NCBI GenBank assembly: GCA_902806595.1
Contig: CADCXC010000011.1
Span: 1,984,001-2,048,000 of the forward strand
Origin: Pyrenopolyporus hunteri
Taxonomy: Eukaryota; Ascomycota; Sordariomycetes; Xylariales; Hypoxylaceae
Length of the DNA stretch: 64,000 bases
Direction of reading: 5' to 3'
Position 1 is the first letter of the stretch. Each line of letters opens with the position of its first letter. Positions 25,866 to 37,247 of the stretch are shown here, piece after piece. Position numbers and translations under genes: made by a program. The notes below the pieces were generated by a model. That model was not told the DNA's origin, made no database searches, and was given only the letters and a program-made list of their open reading frames with translations.

Positions 25866-27071
25866 TCAATTGAGCGCCACCCCTGTTTCTTTGCTACTGT
25901 CCCACTTGTGGTACAGGTCTAGAGGTAACATCTTCTTCCCGAGGAGCTTCGACACGACCAACTTGTCTTCTCTCTTGTCATATCTCACCGTTACGCTCCC
26001 GCCGCCATTCTTGGCGGCGTAGAGGATTCTGCGAATCAACACCACCAGAAGCTTTAGATGCCTTTGATTGTCCTTCTCCCATTTCTTGATATGAGTCGTC
26101 ACATCTTCCACTATTGGGACCTGGAATGTTCCTCGCTGGTGATATGCTCGCACAAGCTTGGGGGTTTGGGATACCCAGATCTGGGGCGCAACTTCGCTTA
26201 TCCCAAGAGGCTTATGAGCGACCCGTGTTTTGATCTCAATAGTCGAGGATATGGGGACTGCCTGTCCGTCTCTTCGAATAATCAGTTGCGATCCCCTGAG
26301 AGCGGCGCCGGGACGAGTGTCGGAAGGTTCCAGAGATAATGATTCCAGCATACTCGCTAGGTCATTATTCGCCGGGCCCCTGCTACTCGGGGACTGCACG
26401 CTCGGCCTAGCCTGTACATATCCGTCCGTTTCGTGACGGACAACGATATTCAGGCCACCGAAACGATAGGAGACTATTCTGTAATGTCCGGTACTCCCCA
26501 CAATCTTGTCCGTTGTACAAGCCTTCTCGAATTCGTGACCAAACCCCCTGAACTCACTGGGGCCGATGATCTCGTAGGTGGAAGGGTCAATGCGGTCAAA
26601 CAACGCAGTATTCTTAGTAATCTCGACATTCATAGCGAATTCCTCCAAGCCATTCTTTGATGAAGTAGGGTCAATGAAGCTGAGGAGTTTGCGCATATTG
26701 TTTCGGTCCGTCACAACATCAGTGGCGCGGATATCGAACGTAGGTTCAGTGATATACAGAGCTCGGAACAAAGGTTCCAGGGGACTATCTGGGTAGCGAG
26801 CTGTGTTTTGGGCAATGTAGAAGAGGCCAGCATCCTTCTTTAGCCGTTGAGGAACACTAGGGGCCGACCAAAGCGCCGGACTTCCGGGGACGGCAATGGT
26901 AGGGTTAGATGCTTCAATCCAATTGTATGAAGACAGATGCTTGACATCGGTGATAGACGCTAGAGGGGGAATGTCGGAAGTTTGCAGATCCGAACGAGAT
27001 ATCTTAGCTGTGATGGTTGGCGGCATCTTGGAATATGGTAGTTGGTGGTTAAGGATAGGGTTGAGTAACAT
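25866..27071 (-). CDS. Conserved fungal protein, possible RAI1/DXO-like nuclease fold
   Basis: A single-exon protein of 401 residues (387 from a second ATG at 27026, MPPTITAK). The region SSYNWIEASNPTIAVPGSPA followed by LWSAP is typical of fungal proteins often mislabelled 'geranylgeranyl pyrophosphate synthetase'; no DDxxD prenyl-synthase motif is present, so that name is not supported. The middle and C-terminal parts carry RIVSYRFGGLNIVVRHETDG, then TIEIKTR at about residue 282, then a helical stretch with WVSQTPKLVRAYHQRG. The order recalls PD-(D/E)XK/RAI1-like cores, where an acidic residue precedes an E-x-K strand. That comparison is by eye and weak. No signal peptide or TM helix. Confidence 0.75.
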   Translation of the reverse strand: MLLNPILNHQLPYSKMPPTITAKISRSDLQTSDIPPLASITDVKHLSSYNWIEASNPTIAVPGSPALWSAPSVPQRLKKDAGLFYIAQNTARYPDSPLEPLFRALYITEPTFDIRATDVVTDRNNMRKLLSFIDPTSSKNGLEEFAMNVEITKNTALFDRIDPSTYEIIGPSEFRGFGHEFEKACTTDKIVGSTGHYRIVSYRFGGLNIVVRHETDGYVQARPSVQSPSSRGPANNDLASMLESLSLEPSDTRPGAALRGSQLIIRRDGQAVPISSTIEIKTRVAHKPLGISEVAPQIWVSQTPKLVRAYHQRGTFQVPIVEDVTTHIKKWEKDNQRHLKLLVVLIRRILYAAKNGGGSVTVRYDKREDKLVVSKLLGKKMLPLDLYHKWDSSKETGVALN

Positions 27072-28822
27072 ATGTTGGCTTCAACTCAAAAAACAACAGA
27101 ATCAGGGGAGATTATATGACACTCCAAACCACAAATCCATTCCGTTTTAATGGGCACAATGCGGCCTGCTCATCCCATATCGTCACCCCTTAGGCAACCA
27201 CAATGACACAGGTCGCACGGCATAATCTACCTGCCATTATTCCTTTAACCACCACACTAGTGCATATTCTATGCCCAATGAATAGGGACAATGGGAAGGG
27301 GAATCATGTCGGCAGCCATTGCTTTCTGGGCTGACCGGAACATGGCGAGGCAACCCTCAGCGAGGTTGATCGCGATATCCTCATTGCCCGTGCTTCGACG
27401 ATGCACTCGAAGTAGATGCTTAGTGACTACCACTTAACGAATATCATCACGTACGACTATAAATATCGAGAACTCGAGCTCCAATCCACTGTCTATTAGA
27501 TAACCCGGGTATAGATAACTCGGCTCTTGGGAGGTGACGGCCATTAAATCCTGGTGTTTGTTACGCATCTGTGGATTTTCTTTTTCACTTTTTCTTTTAG
27601 TCGCCTTCCCCGTACCCTGATACCCTGGTCCAAATGCCCAACGTGTGCTGCAAGCCCGCCCATTAAAGACAAAAGGAGGCGTATGCTACCATAAGGGTCG
27701 ATATTCGCACCCGTACCGTATAATTCCCTCATATTGATGTATCATTTATAGGTACCCGGCGCAGATATATTATCACCAATACTAAAACTCTAAATGCCTT
27801 TACCTATTCCTATAGTGAACTTCTTCCATATCTTAGATGGAGGCTACCCGACAGTGGTTTAAGGGATGTTTCGACGAATTTCTGTATAAGAATTAGTCCA
27901 TTAATGAATTAAAGAGCGACTGTAACCAACGTCTTCAGAACTTTGTTTGTTACATCTCTATTGATAAAGCTCATATAAATATGCATCTATTCTCTTAACT
28001 AACAGCTTATGTTCAACCCTATTATGATACCTATTCTCATAAAACTACTATTTTTCGGTCAACGATAAATAATTATCACAAGCATCCAGCGTCAAAATAA
28101 ATAAATATAATATATATATATATATATTCCTATCGGCTGTCATACGTCGCGTATCACGTTTCGATTGACGTGTCAGTTGGGGCACAACAGGTACCGCTAG
28201 GAAAGGCCCAATAGGAGCAGTGAGTATTATTCACACAGGGTACTCTCGAGAACAACACATTGAGCTCGTTCCTTTCAAACCCCCCTGTTACTTAGTATTA
28301 GGAGCTAAGCGACGGTAATGCGCCACCGCGAATTGCCTAAGGCTTATAGTACGCATCCGCGCATTAGCCATGTCTCAAAGGTAGGCCTTCTTGAGGCAAC
28401 AGTCACAGTCACTCTGATAGATACCGTGTTACAACTGTGTTATTGAATAAAATAGCAGGTGTTTACATTTCTCGAATACTTTGCAATTCAGAGAAGTATC
28501 TATATGAGGGTTAAGGGCGATATGTCATTTAATAGAGTATACCTAAGTGAAAGGTATCAGGGTCAGAGGATGGTATCTAGGCATTTGAACAAGAATCATA
28601 CGGCATATAGTCGAAATCTGTTTTCTAGATGCTACATAGGTAGGTCGGTATATTCAGAGGTGGTCATTCCGCATCCGCTATCACAACAGGTACCTATCAC
28701 TATGACCCCTTGGCGAATAGGGGCGCAAGCTCTCTAGACACCGAGTACAACACCGGGATGGAGATCAACACGTCAAGTTGCTTATAAAACAAACAAAGTT
28801 TCCCTTTTCACTTCTCCCCAGC
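27072..28822. other. Intergenic, 1.75 kb, with TIR fragment and TA repeat
   Basis: No supported gene. It contains a 19-bp exact match (27621-27639, taccctggtccaaatgccc) to the end of the MITE at 34 kb, and a (TA)n microsatellite at about 28108-28127. Frames such as 28459-28737 plus have no recognisable content. Confidence 0.5.
27621..27639. repeat. 19-bp match to the end of the 34-kb MITE
   Basis: taccctggtccaaatgccc here is identical to 34036-34054. The downstream bases diverge after 'caa', so this may be a terminal fragment or target of a related element. Confidence 0.5.
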
Positions 28823-30569
28823 TCAGTAGTAAATAGGGTTCTCCGGATCCGTCAAATCGAACACGGCAACAGAATGCGGTTTAGCCCCCCCACGGTTCGC
28901 GAACTCACGCTGGAAATCTATGCTGCGGTTGAAGCTGAGCGACCCGTCGTCAAGAATGTCGATATACAGAGCCTTGAAGTCAGCTGGGGTGTTTATCAGG
29001 CCAATGTCACCTGTCTGCACAAAGTAGTCTGTTACCACGATGTGCTTCTGATCCGGGGTAATCTTAATATAGTGTGGCCCGATCGTAGGTTGGTCTTCAT
29101 CTGGGTCATCTAGCCGCTTTACATTATCCAGGTCTGAAATGTCGAGGGCCGCGATATGGTCCGCAGTTGTCAGCGTGAAGTAGGCGAATCTCCCGTCGGT
29201 TGTAATATCGGAGCTGTTAAGGGTAATGGTTAGTCCTGGATAAGCAATAACTCGGTCGTCGCCTTTAGAGAAAGAAAGAAACCATACTAGATAGCAACAG
29301 TGTCGCGAGCTTTGGGACCCAGATCGTAGAGCAGCTTAGCCACGCCCTGCTTGCCATTGCCGTCTTTGCGGAAGGGGTAGATGATCCACACTTGACCCAA
29401 ATGCACTGCCGTTGCAAGAGCTGCTCCCTCGGGGTTGCCGGGGATGAACTTGACGTCTTGGATACCGCCTCCCTATCATCGCCGTTAGTAGAAAGACCAT
29501 GTAGTGAGTCTAGGATAATGACTACATACATCGGGGATCTCGATAGTGCTGATAATCTTGCGTGAGGAAAGATCCCATAGCCTTAACGTGTTGGCCCTTT
29601 GAATGCCGATACTCGGTTTCAAGATGCTTAAGGGGACAATGAAGTCCGAAGTCAGAATTATATTCTTGTCAAAGTCGACCGTTAACCCATGCGGCGAGAA
29701 CTGTTCTCCGAGGATATTAAGCACTCCATCTACGTCTTCGGGCCATTCGTGAATGATATTGAACTCGGCGTCTGTCTCGACAAGGCGACCAGGGGATGTA
29801 CCAAGAGCAGCTAGAGACGAGTTAGTCAAGAGAAAACTTGCATTCCTCTCTGAATAGTAGCTTACAGCCCATGTAAGTAATGAAGAACCCTCTATACTTA
29901 ATATTAGCCGGTTCCTACTCCAAGATTCTTCGGAGTTAAGAGACTTACCCGTCCGGTTTTGCACGGATCTCGTCCACAATTGACGAGAGAATGCCGCGGT
30001 TGCTCTTCTTGAAGGTGGGGCGGTATGGGTCCGTAGTGTCGAAATAGAAAGCCGTGTCTTGTGTTTTTAGAAGTGATAGTAAACCACCGCCAATGAGGGT
30101 CTTCCCGTCGAGGGAGGGTCCGAGGTGATGTGGACTGTTGCCACTTGAGGGAACATCAGTCACCCAGAGCAGTGTCCCAAATGTATCCTAATAGCTGTCA
30201 GCTTGGGAGTCATCGAGTCAGGGGTAGCTAGATAGTAAATTACGTCGTCAAGGCTGTAAGTGGCCAAAAAGTCTACGAAGTATTAGTTCAACTCCATGCT
30301 TTCACACCGCGGGATTACTTGCCTTTGTGTTGGTTATCACCGGACGCGGTCCAAAAGTAACCTATCTTCTTTGGCTTAATATCACTTGCCTCGAAAGGAG
30401 GGCTTGGCAATGGAGGTGTTGGGATTTGTAGAATAGGTAGAGGGGGTGCGAGGTTTGTTAGGGGTTCTGTAACGCCGGGGATTAGGGGAATTAGCGGAGG
30501 TAATGAGAGTGCTGATGTTGATGGTGCAAAGAGAAACGCAGCGAGCATGAAGACCGCCGATGAAGACAT
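28823..30569 (-). CDS. Secreted selenium-binding/methanethiol-oxidase-like (SBP56) protein, 7 exons
   Basis: Exons: 30569-30323, 30272-30244, 30187-29949, 29891-29866, 29810-29530, 29472-about 29290, about 29260-28823. Intron 1 uses a GC donor (AAAG|GCAAGT) and exon 4 is a 26-nt microexon; both are needed to restore the family sequence (KDFLATYSLDD; GGFFITYMGS then LGTSPGRLVE). Only the junction near 29260-29290 is unresolved. The family folds as a beta-propeller; human SELENBP1 oxidises methanethiol to H2S, peroxide and formaldehyde. Family motifs seen are SPHGLTVDFD, GPHYIKITPDQ and the C-terminal NRGGAKPHSVAVFD. The N-terminal MSSSAVFMLAAFLFAPSTSA is a secretory signal, followed by a Pro-rich linker, so this member is probably extracellular. 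The cytosolic-to-secreted difference makes its substrate uncertain. Confidence 0.85.
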
Positions 30570-32182
30570 CGCGAAGGTAGGCAGTCCGACTGCTCTTATA
30601 GATTTCGTCTTGTCGTGAAGTTACTGCGCTTACAAGTCGGGAGGGACTGAAATGAGAAAACTACGGCGACTTATATATTCGAGACTATTTTCCCGACTTG
30701 TGCAGTTTCCTTTGGCCTTTTCGAATTCCACCTCCTACCGATCTCGGCCGACGTGAATCCCCTATAGCTCTCCAACACCCAATATGCCATCCCAGAAAAT
30801 CTAGTCGATCTAAATCCTCTTCAGATGTTGCCATAGCCTACTTAGATAGCATCATGAAGCCTTCGATCGTGGATCATGTTAGTATCGACTGCCCCAAGTC
30901 GAATTGTGTTAAGCAATGACATGTTATCGAAGTAATCAACTACTTCTAATGAGGTCAAGTTAAGTCACGAGAATGGAAAGGCTGAAGTTTGAATAGCCGC
31001 ATCCAGCTCTGATCAGCATCTTTGACGTTCACCTCGTGCAGTTCGGGACCTGGGTAAATCAATAGTTCTACCCAAACGAGTCGGCCAACATGGATACACA
31101 TTGGTCTAGGCTACCGACTGCATGAAGCCAACATTACGATGCTCATATAAGACTTAATTCGTGCATCGCCAAGGTACCGGCTCCAATAACGTCGACTTCA
31201 ACTGCCGGGATATAAGCTCCCCTGGTGCTAGCAGGGAGATAGTCGTGGGGGGATGAGGTCATCCCAGGTTACTGGGTTTATCAAACAGCTTAGGGTTCGC
31301 CATCTGGTATATTGCGATTCATACCTCATATTTAATACCTACCTATATACTAATGTAAGAGTCTATTCCCTCCTATTTCTAAAGTAGAGTTTCCCCCCTA
31401 TTCACGGCGATAAATAATGATGGAAGTCCACTCAGGAACCGTTCGAAACGCAGTTCGGAAGCCACACGGCTATCATTTAGTACCTTGAATTTACCGTACG
31501 CCTCATTTTTCGTCTAGTTAGATGTGATAATATACCTTCTATTAAAATGTACAAAAAAGAACTAAGTGTTAAGCTAAGCAATTTGAGGATCAGAATAGAG
31601 CTATAGCAGCGATCCCTTCTCAATACGTTTTTAGCCTACCCTTTTCGGAACGCGTAGGTTGCTAGCAAGAGGCTCCAAGTGGGATTTCCTTAGATTTATC
31701 TACCAAAATAGTTGCCGACACTTATCATTATCTTCGTCAGGCATGCCGTAACGAAGCTTGAAGATGGCGCAAGAGGCCACTAGAAATGTCATAATCGTGA
31801 TGAACACCGATAGTTTGAGATTTCGTTTTTTTCTACTGTAACCTTGGAGTATCGTTCATCAAACTATGTAGCACTTATTCCGCATTGTGATCGCTTGCCA
31901 AGACATGACGTTATTTTAATATAGATGGTGTATTCAGGAACACGGCTGGTTATAGGCCCCCCGCACACGAGAAGCGAGGAACGTCGCACGGGGATCTCAT
32001 CGAGTTCATTAACATCTCCGGGCTTGAGCTGGCTTGGCACTATGATGTAGGTACGTTGGGTAGGTTTTCATAATGCTTACGAGTTCCATCGTCCCGGCTG
32101 AACAAGAATGGAGAAAGGCGTCAGGGGTAGCGATATGCATGCGCGCGTCCACGTCCCAGAAAGAGGTCCGCATATTAAAAAT
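30570..32182. other. Intergenic, 1.6 kb, no gene seen
   Basis: The frame at 30698-30919 has no family content. The rest has frequent stops in all frames. Confidence 0.5.
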
Positions 32183-32191
32183 ATATATAAG
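32183..32191 (+). promoter_or_regulatory. TATA box of the oxalate decarboxylase gene
   Basis: TATATATAA about 93 bp upstream of the chosen ATG, well placed for a core promoter. Confidence 0.5.
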
Positions 32192-32283
32192 CCAGTGAAA
32201 AGTTGTTCTCGCCGCATGCCATCCTCAACTACCTATGCCGTCTCGCGGTAACCTTATGTCATTTCTGCAAGCTGGTTGCCAGA

Positions 32284-33792
32284 ATGCGTCTCCTCCAAGC
32301 TTCCTCGATACTCCTTGCGGTGTATGGTGCCAGCGGCTCTGTCATAGAGCGTCAGAGCAAGGGCGGCTTCGAGGATGGCCAGCCGATTGATGGTAACGGC
32401 AAGGGCGCTCCGTTCTCAGGTGAGTTGGAAGATATTGTTAGTGTTTTTGACCCTGGCTCTAACCTCGAGTTTTGCAGGCGGCACAAACCATGAGCTCGAT
32501 CTCCAGAATCCGGATAACTTAGGTCGGCAGAGCACTGATAACGGTGTTGTCCCGAACGTCAAATGGAGTTTCTCAGACTCTAAGACGAGGATCCTGAGGG
32601 GCGGCTGGGTTCGAGAACAGGTCGTCACAGACCTGCCTACCAGCAAGCAGATCGCTTCCGCCCAACAGCATTTGACTAAGGGCTCGATCCGCGAGTTGCA
32701 TTGGCATCGGGTGGTACGTTCTTTACTGAATCCCTTCTGATTCCTCACTAATAACCTAATCCCAGGCCGAATGGGGTTATGTATATGCTGGGTCGATCGT
32801 TGTCTCCGGTGTTAACCAGAACGGCCAATTCGAAGTCGCTAAGCTTGAGGAAGGGGATATTTGGTACTTTCCTAAAGGAGTGGCCCACACAGTTCAGGGT
32901 CTTGACGAGGAAAACGAATTTCTCCTAATATTTGACGATGGCGACTTCGATGCTGTTGGGTAAGATATGAATCTTGGAATTCGTGGCTCGGGTAATCGTA
33001 AGCTTCGCCATGCTAACGGGGTCCAGGACGACTTTTAACGTGGATGACTGGATTACGCATACGCCTAAATCGATCCTGGCCAAGAACTTCGGGCTTCCTG
33101 AGTCCGTATTCGGCTCTGTCTTATCCCCTAACCCGTACATTATTAATGGAACTGTCGACAATCACAACGTGACCGGTGGCAATGGGGAGCTCACCGGCAA
33201 TGCATCCTTCGCCTACTATGCGAAAGACCATCCTCTCGAAGAGGTCCCCGGGGGAGGTGGCACGCTCCGCATCGTCGACTCTAGAACTTTCCCCATCGCT
33301 ACTACGATAGCGGCTAGCGTTGTTACCCTTCAACCTGGAGGCTTACGAGAACTGCACTGGCATCCGAACGTAAGTTTCTAATGTTACGTTTTCTGTATCT
33401 TTTTCTAATTATTTCGCTAGGCGGAAGAATGGCTTTATTTCCACAAGGGACAAGCACGCGCGACTGTGTTCATCGGAAATGCTGCTGCTCGAACCTTTGA
33501 CTTCAGAGCAGGAGACACAGGCGTGTTCCCCGACAATAGCGGTTAGTTTAACTTCACCAACGCAATCTTCCAACAAGTATTGACAAGCTTAGGTCACTAC
33601 ATCGAGAATACTTCCGAAACCGACGAGTTGGTATGGATTGAGATTTATAAGAGTGATCGTGTTGAAGATATCTCCTTAACGCAGTGGCTCGCATTAACAC
33701 CAGCGGGTATTGTGGCGACGTCTTTGAATATTCCCCTGGAAGTTGCAGAGAACTTGCAAAAGGAGAAACAAATCCTTATTAAAGACAGGTGA
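32284..33792 (+). CDS. Secreted bicupin oxalate decarboxylase family protein (6 exons)
   Basis: Exons 32284-32419, 32478-32713, 32766-32959, 33027-33369, 33421-33541 and 33593-33792 give a 409-residue protein with every join in phase. It is a bicupin of the oxalate decarboxylase/oxidase type, which splits oxalate to formate and CO2 with Mn(II). Metal-site motifs appear twice: RELHWHRVAEWGYVYAG with FPKGVAHTVQ in cupin 1, and RELHWHPNAEEWLYFHKG with FPDNSGHYIEN in cupin 2. The N-terminus MRLLQASSILLAVYGASG is a signal peptide, so I chose ATG 32284 over the in-frame ATG at 32203, whose extension would bury it. The loop that holds the catalytic lid Glu in Bacillus OxdC (SENST) reads DAVGTT here. 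A TATA box precedes the gene. Confidence 0.9.
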
Positions 33793-34028
33793 AGGCCCTG
33801 CATGGGATGTTTGAATTCCCAACCTTAGCCCAATGATACTGTTCTGCTAGTAATCACCCTTAGCTTCGCCTTAAGAAAGCGGAACACGACATAATCTTAT
33901 ACCTACCAAGACGTCGACTTATAAAATAAGCCCAACAGTTTAATTTCATGGCCATGCTACCCTGGTAACTATACCGGCTTCTCTCGCTAGGGTACCCGGT
34001 ATTATGGGTGCACTTACACTGCATCTAT
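33793..34028. other. Intergenic spacer before MITE
   Basis: No gene seen. Confidence 0.5.
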
Positions 34029-34628
34029 GGACCGTTACCCTGGTCCAAATGCCCGAAACCGCCAAACCGCCAAAACTCATAGTCTTATAGTCTGATTACA
34101 CAGTAGGCCCGCACTATGCGCTATACTGTATTTTTTTTAGGTGCTAAGTCCACTATAATTATAGGGCATTCTAGGGCATTCAGCGCCTTGTTACACCAAA
34201 CCAATTTGACCAATCATAATATCTTCTTATACTTTACTAATTTCAAAGTTTCCAGCGCTCTATAGCCACTAAATTACAGCGCACTTTCGTAGACTTTACG
34301 TATGCGAATAGTATACTAAGCGACAGCGACCTCAAGCGCTATAAGCGCTATAAACAACGTTTCTATAGTAAGGCGAATGACCCTAAAGGCCCTGTAATTA
34401 CAGTGGTTTTTATAGCAGAATACAGTGTGTGCATACAGTGACTAGGAGATAGAGGCACTATATACGAGGATACTAAGTAGAGTGCTAAGTGTGCTGTAAT
34501 TATAGCGGACTTAGCACCTAAAAAAATACAGTATAGCGCATAGTGCGGGCCTACTATGTAATCAGACCATGAAACTATGAGTTTTGGCGGTTTGGCGGTT
34601 TGGGTCAAATGGCCCACCGTCACCGTCC
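34029..34628. mobile_element. MITE, about 600 bp, long terminal inverted repeats, probable TA target
   Basis: A block of roughly 100 bp at each end is inverted. For example aaaccgccaaaccgccaaaa near 34057 pairs with ttttggcggtttggcggttt near 34582, and agtaggcccgcactatgcgc pairs with gcgcatagtgcgggcctact. The outermost 18 bp are also complementary at 13 positions. TA dinucleotides at 34026-34027 and 34629-34630 could be the duplicated target, as for Tc1/mariner-type elements. There is no transposase, and long palindromic stretches such as agcgctataagcgctata fill the middle. The weak frames inside it are not genes. Confidence 0.8.
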
Positions 34629-35242
34629 TATCCCTTCCTAGGCGTGGCAATTATGTCGTGCGACAGCGATGGTCTACCCCGGTTTTCCTTTCCGGCCACT
34701 GCTTATGCCTTGACTTTTCCATGAATGCCATATTAGGTTGTATGGTGCCGTGACTATGTTCTTCCTGTCCGCTAATACGCCCTAAGAATTCTTTAATTAG
34801 ATCACGATAGCCTGCCTGATTCTCACGACAGCCACGTTGCGGGCCGGAGATCCATGCCCCCATATTCCCTGTGTGGTATCTTGGCTAGAAGGCTGTAATA
34901 CGGCAAAGCCACTAACGAACCCACAGTGTTGGCTGGGACTCAGCATCACCACCATCTTATCTGCATACAGCCCCCAATCGTCTTATTCTTAGCCAATGAC
35001 CTCAGCTGAGGAAAATAGTAGAGCTAGGTATCCCCACAAGTGCAATTGCTACCTCATCACCGGGTATCCCGCCGTAGTCAGCCCTAGCAAACAGAGCGTT
35101 AGACCCTCAGAAAAATGAGCGATCATAAAGCTGGCGAGGCTCGCTCTGTCGCAGAGATGCGCTGGCCTTCTCAGTCTTCACTCCGATCCGTCGCCATCAC
35201 TCTCGGTAACTGCAGCTTCACCAGCAGACGACCAAAGTCAAT
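34629..35242. other. Intergenic, upstream of the 4-TM gene
   Basis: No supported gene; the minus frame at 34651-34863 has no family content. Confidence 0.5.
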
Positions 35243-35926
35243 ATGTCGTCGTTATCACTTGCCCTCAAGGCCGCCATAGGCGTACTTATGGTTGATTCGA
35301 TCATCGAGCTGTCGTTCGTCAGCAGCATGGTCGCGTGGCTACACCGGAGGGCTAGCCAGGGGTTCTTGATCAATTACGACGGCTCAACACATCTCCTGGC
35401 TGGCGAGCCGTTGAACTTGATGGTCGACCAAGGGCATACAAGCAATGGTGCCGCCGGGACCGCATTCGTTCTCGTGGGAGTCGGTGGCATACTCGCACTC
35501 TTCCTCCGGTCCTGGTCCCGCAACCAATACGGCGGGCTAGGAACTGCTGCACGAGCTTTCTACTACCTCTGGGTGTCGATAACTATCCTGGCCCTCCTTC
35601 TCGACACCGGAGCGCTCGCCTACGTATTTGCTGTTACGAACGCACACGAAGGGCAAACCATCGATGCCTCATTAGCCGCGGGTCTCGACGGTAGCCGTTA
35701 CCCGTTGGACACCTGGACACCGCAGAACTGGTTTTCGGCCGTTCTTCAACTGGACCTCGTCGATGCGAGAAGCGACATAGAGAGCCATCTGAGGGTCATG
35801 AGGGGTTGGCAATACAACCTAATCCCTATGTTCATCATTCAGCTTGGTGTTACCACCCTTGCGGTTTTGGATTTTTTCGGCTGGCGGAAGCAGGCGCAGG
35901 TCCACGGGGGAAAACAAGAGGGATGA
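35243..35926 (+). CDS. Small four-TM fungal membrane protein, function unknown
   Basis: A single-exon protein of 227 residues. Helices: about 8-32 (ALKAAIGVLMVDSIIELSFV), 74-92 (GTAFVLVGVGGILALFL), 106-132 (FYYLWVSITILALLLDTGAL) and 193-215 (LIPMFIIQLGVTTLAVLDFF). Between helices 3 and 4 lies a roughly 60-residue loop with WTPQNWFSAVLQLDLVDARS. The layout resembles fungal tetraspan membrane proteins near cell-wall genes, but no named family is clear. The tail ends in a short basic GWRKQAQVHGGK stretch, probably cytosolic. Confidence 0.7.
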   Translation: MSSLSLALKAAIGVLMVDSIIELSFVSSMVAWLHRRASQGFLINYDGSTHLLAGEPLNLMVDQGHTSNGAAGTAFVLVGVGGILALFLRSWSRNQYGGLGTAARAFYYLWVSITILALLLDTGALAYVFAVTNAHEGQTIDASLAAGLDGSRYPLDTWTPQNWFSAVLQLDLVDARSDIESHLRVMRGWQYNLIPMFIIQLGVTTLAVLDFFGWRKQAQVHGGKQEG

Positions 35927-37247
35927 AATTGGGGATACTGGGAAAAAGCATGGAGGTGCATATTTTAGCTTGCTCGGAGTTCGGGGTGCGGGACGGACGG
36001 AGGCCAAATTGGTAAAGCAATCTTTATTCTTCTTCACGCAAGTTGAGACATTTCTTGGAGTCCCCATACCACGGTCTCTATTATTGTTCATTTCGGTCGG
36101 GGGCGTTGACTACATCAGCTATTGTTCCCACGGAGTTTAGGCTTCGCTATATACGACCGGAATTGGCGTTCTACTATCCGTACACATCGAAACACCTGTA
36201 GACATTAATATTTATTATGTAACGAGAGAGATGGATAGACTTTAACTTCGACTATATAATTCATTTACCCTTTTACTAAACTATATACCTATTTAGAGAC
36301 TATATGATAATAGGACCGTTTCCCACATCATACTTATGGCTAGCATCGTCACATATCGAAATGACATAGAAGCCACACGTTACATGGGTGATATGCAAAC
36401 GCCGCATGGAAGCATACCTAGGTAGTTAGCTAAGTCGCAATTCCTTAAGTTGATACTTGCATATAAGTCACTGACATGCACGTTACGTACCGCGTATTTA
36501 TACGGTTTCACCATTCTATCCTACCAATACGCCGATATTCAACTTACGATTCTCAGTGGCTTACCTCGCCGACCTCACATTCATAATGTTTTGTTGAATA
36601 GATACTTCCTGCATGCGACAACCACTAGGGCTTACTTGAAATCGAAAATCCCGAGACAGAAGAGACGTAGAAGGGAAAAAGAAAAGAAAGATCGTCTCTA
36701 CCTATGCTTGTATACGATGGCACAGCAGATCTTGTATACAATAGCACAGCAGCGACGGGACTCCACAAGGCTGAAGAACGGTGACACGAATGTGTCCTAC
36801 TTGACAAACGGTAGCGAATTATAAAATTCGTTCGCTGGTAGGTTAAGAGCCAGTAGGTTAAGCAATTTAGCGCGAGGGGCGTAGCTAAATGAGATTGTCC
36901 AATGAAGTCGTAGCGCGAGTCCCTGAGTTCCCACTCCCGGACCCCTTCGCGTCCCCTTCTCGTCCCCTTTCCTCGATCCCCTTTACTCCAAACGCCCCCA
37001 GTCACCGTCTGATTCGAATCCCATCCGCCAGCGCCCGCATATTCCTTCCTCCTTCCTCTTTACCCCTCCGCTCCAGAGGCTCCCTCTCGTCAGCAAGAGG
37101 CCTCACGAACCCGCAATGTTATAAAACCCCTCAAGCCTCTTCACCGATACTCCGTCGTATCTTCAACGGTTCAACTACGAAAGACCGGTAGAAATAGAAG
37201 CGTATAGCGGTGTAGTGGCCAACCTCCAGGGACTAATTCGCGCCAAT
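35927..37247. other. Intergenic and 5' region of the Gly/Pro/Tyr-rich gene
   Basis: No supported gene in 36000-36900. The last 300 bp are C/T-rich with TCCCC runs, typical of a strong fungal promoter and 5' UTR. Confidence 0.5.

Noticed and set aside
25866..27071. Geranylgeranyl pyrophosphate synthase
   Set aside because: Neither aspartate-rich motif of prenyl synthases is present.
28108..28127. TA run as a promoter TATA element
   Set aside because: No gene start lies downstream at a suitable distance; it is a simple microsatellite.
34363..34863. Minus-strand frames inside and beside the 34-kb element
   Set aside because: The first lies in MITE inverted repeats; the second has no family content.
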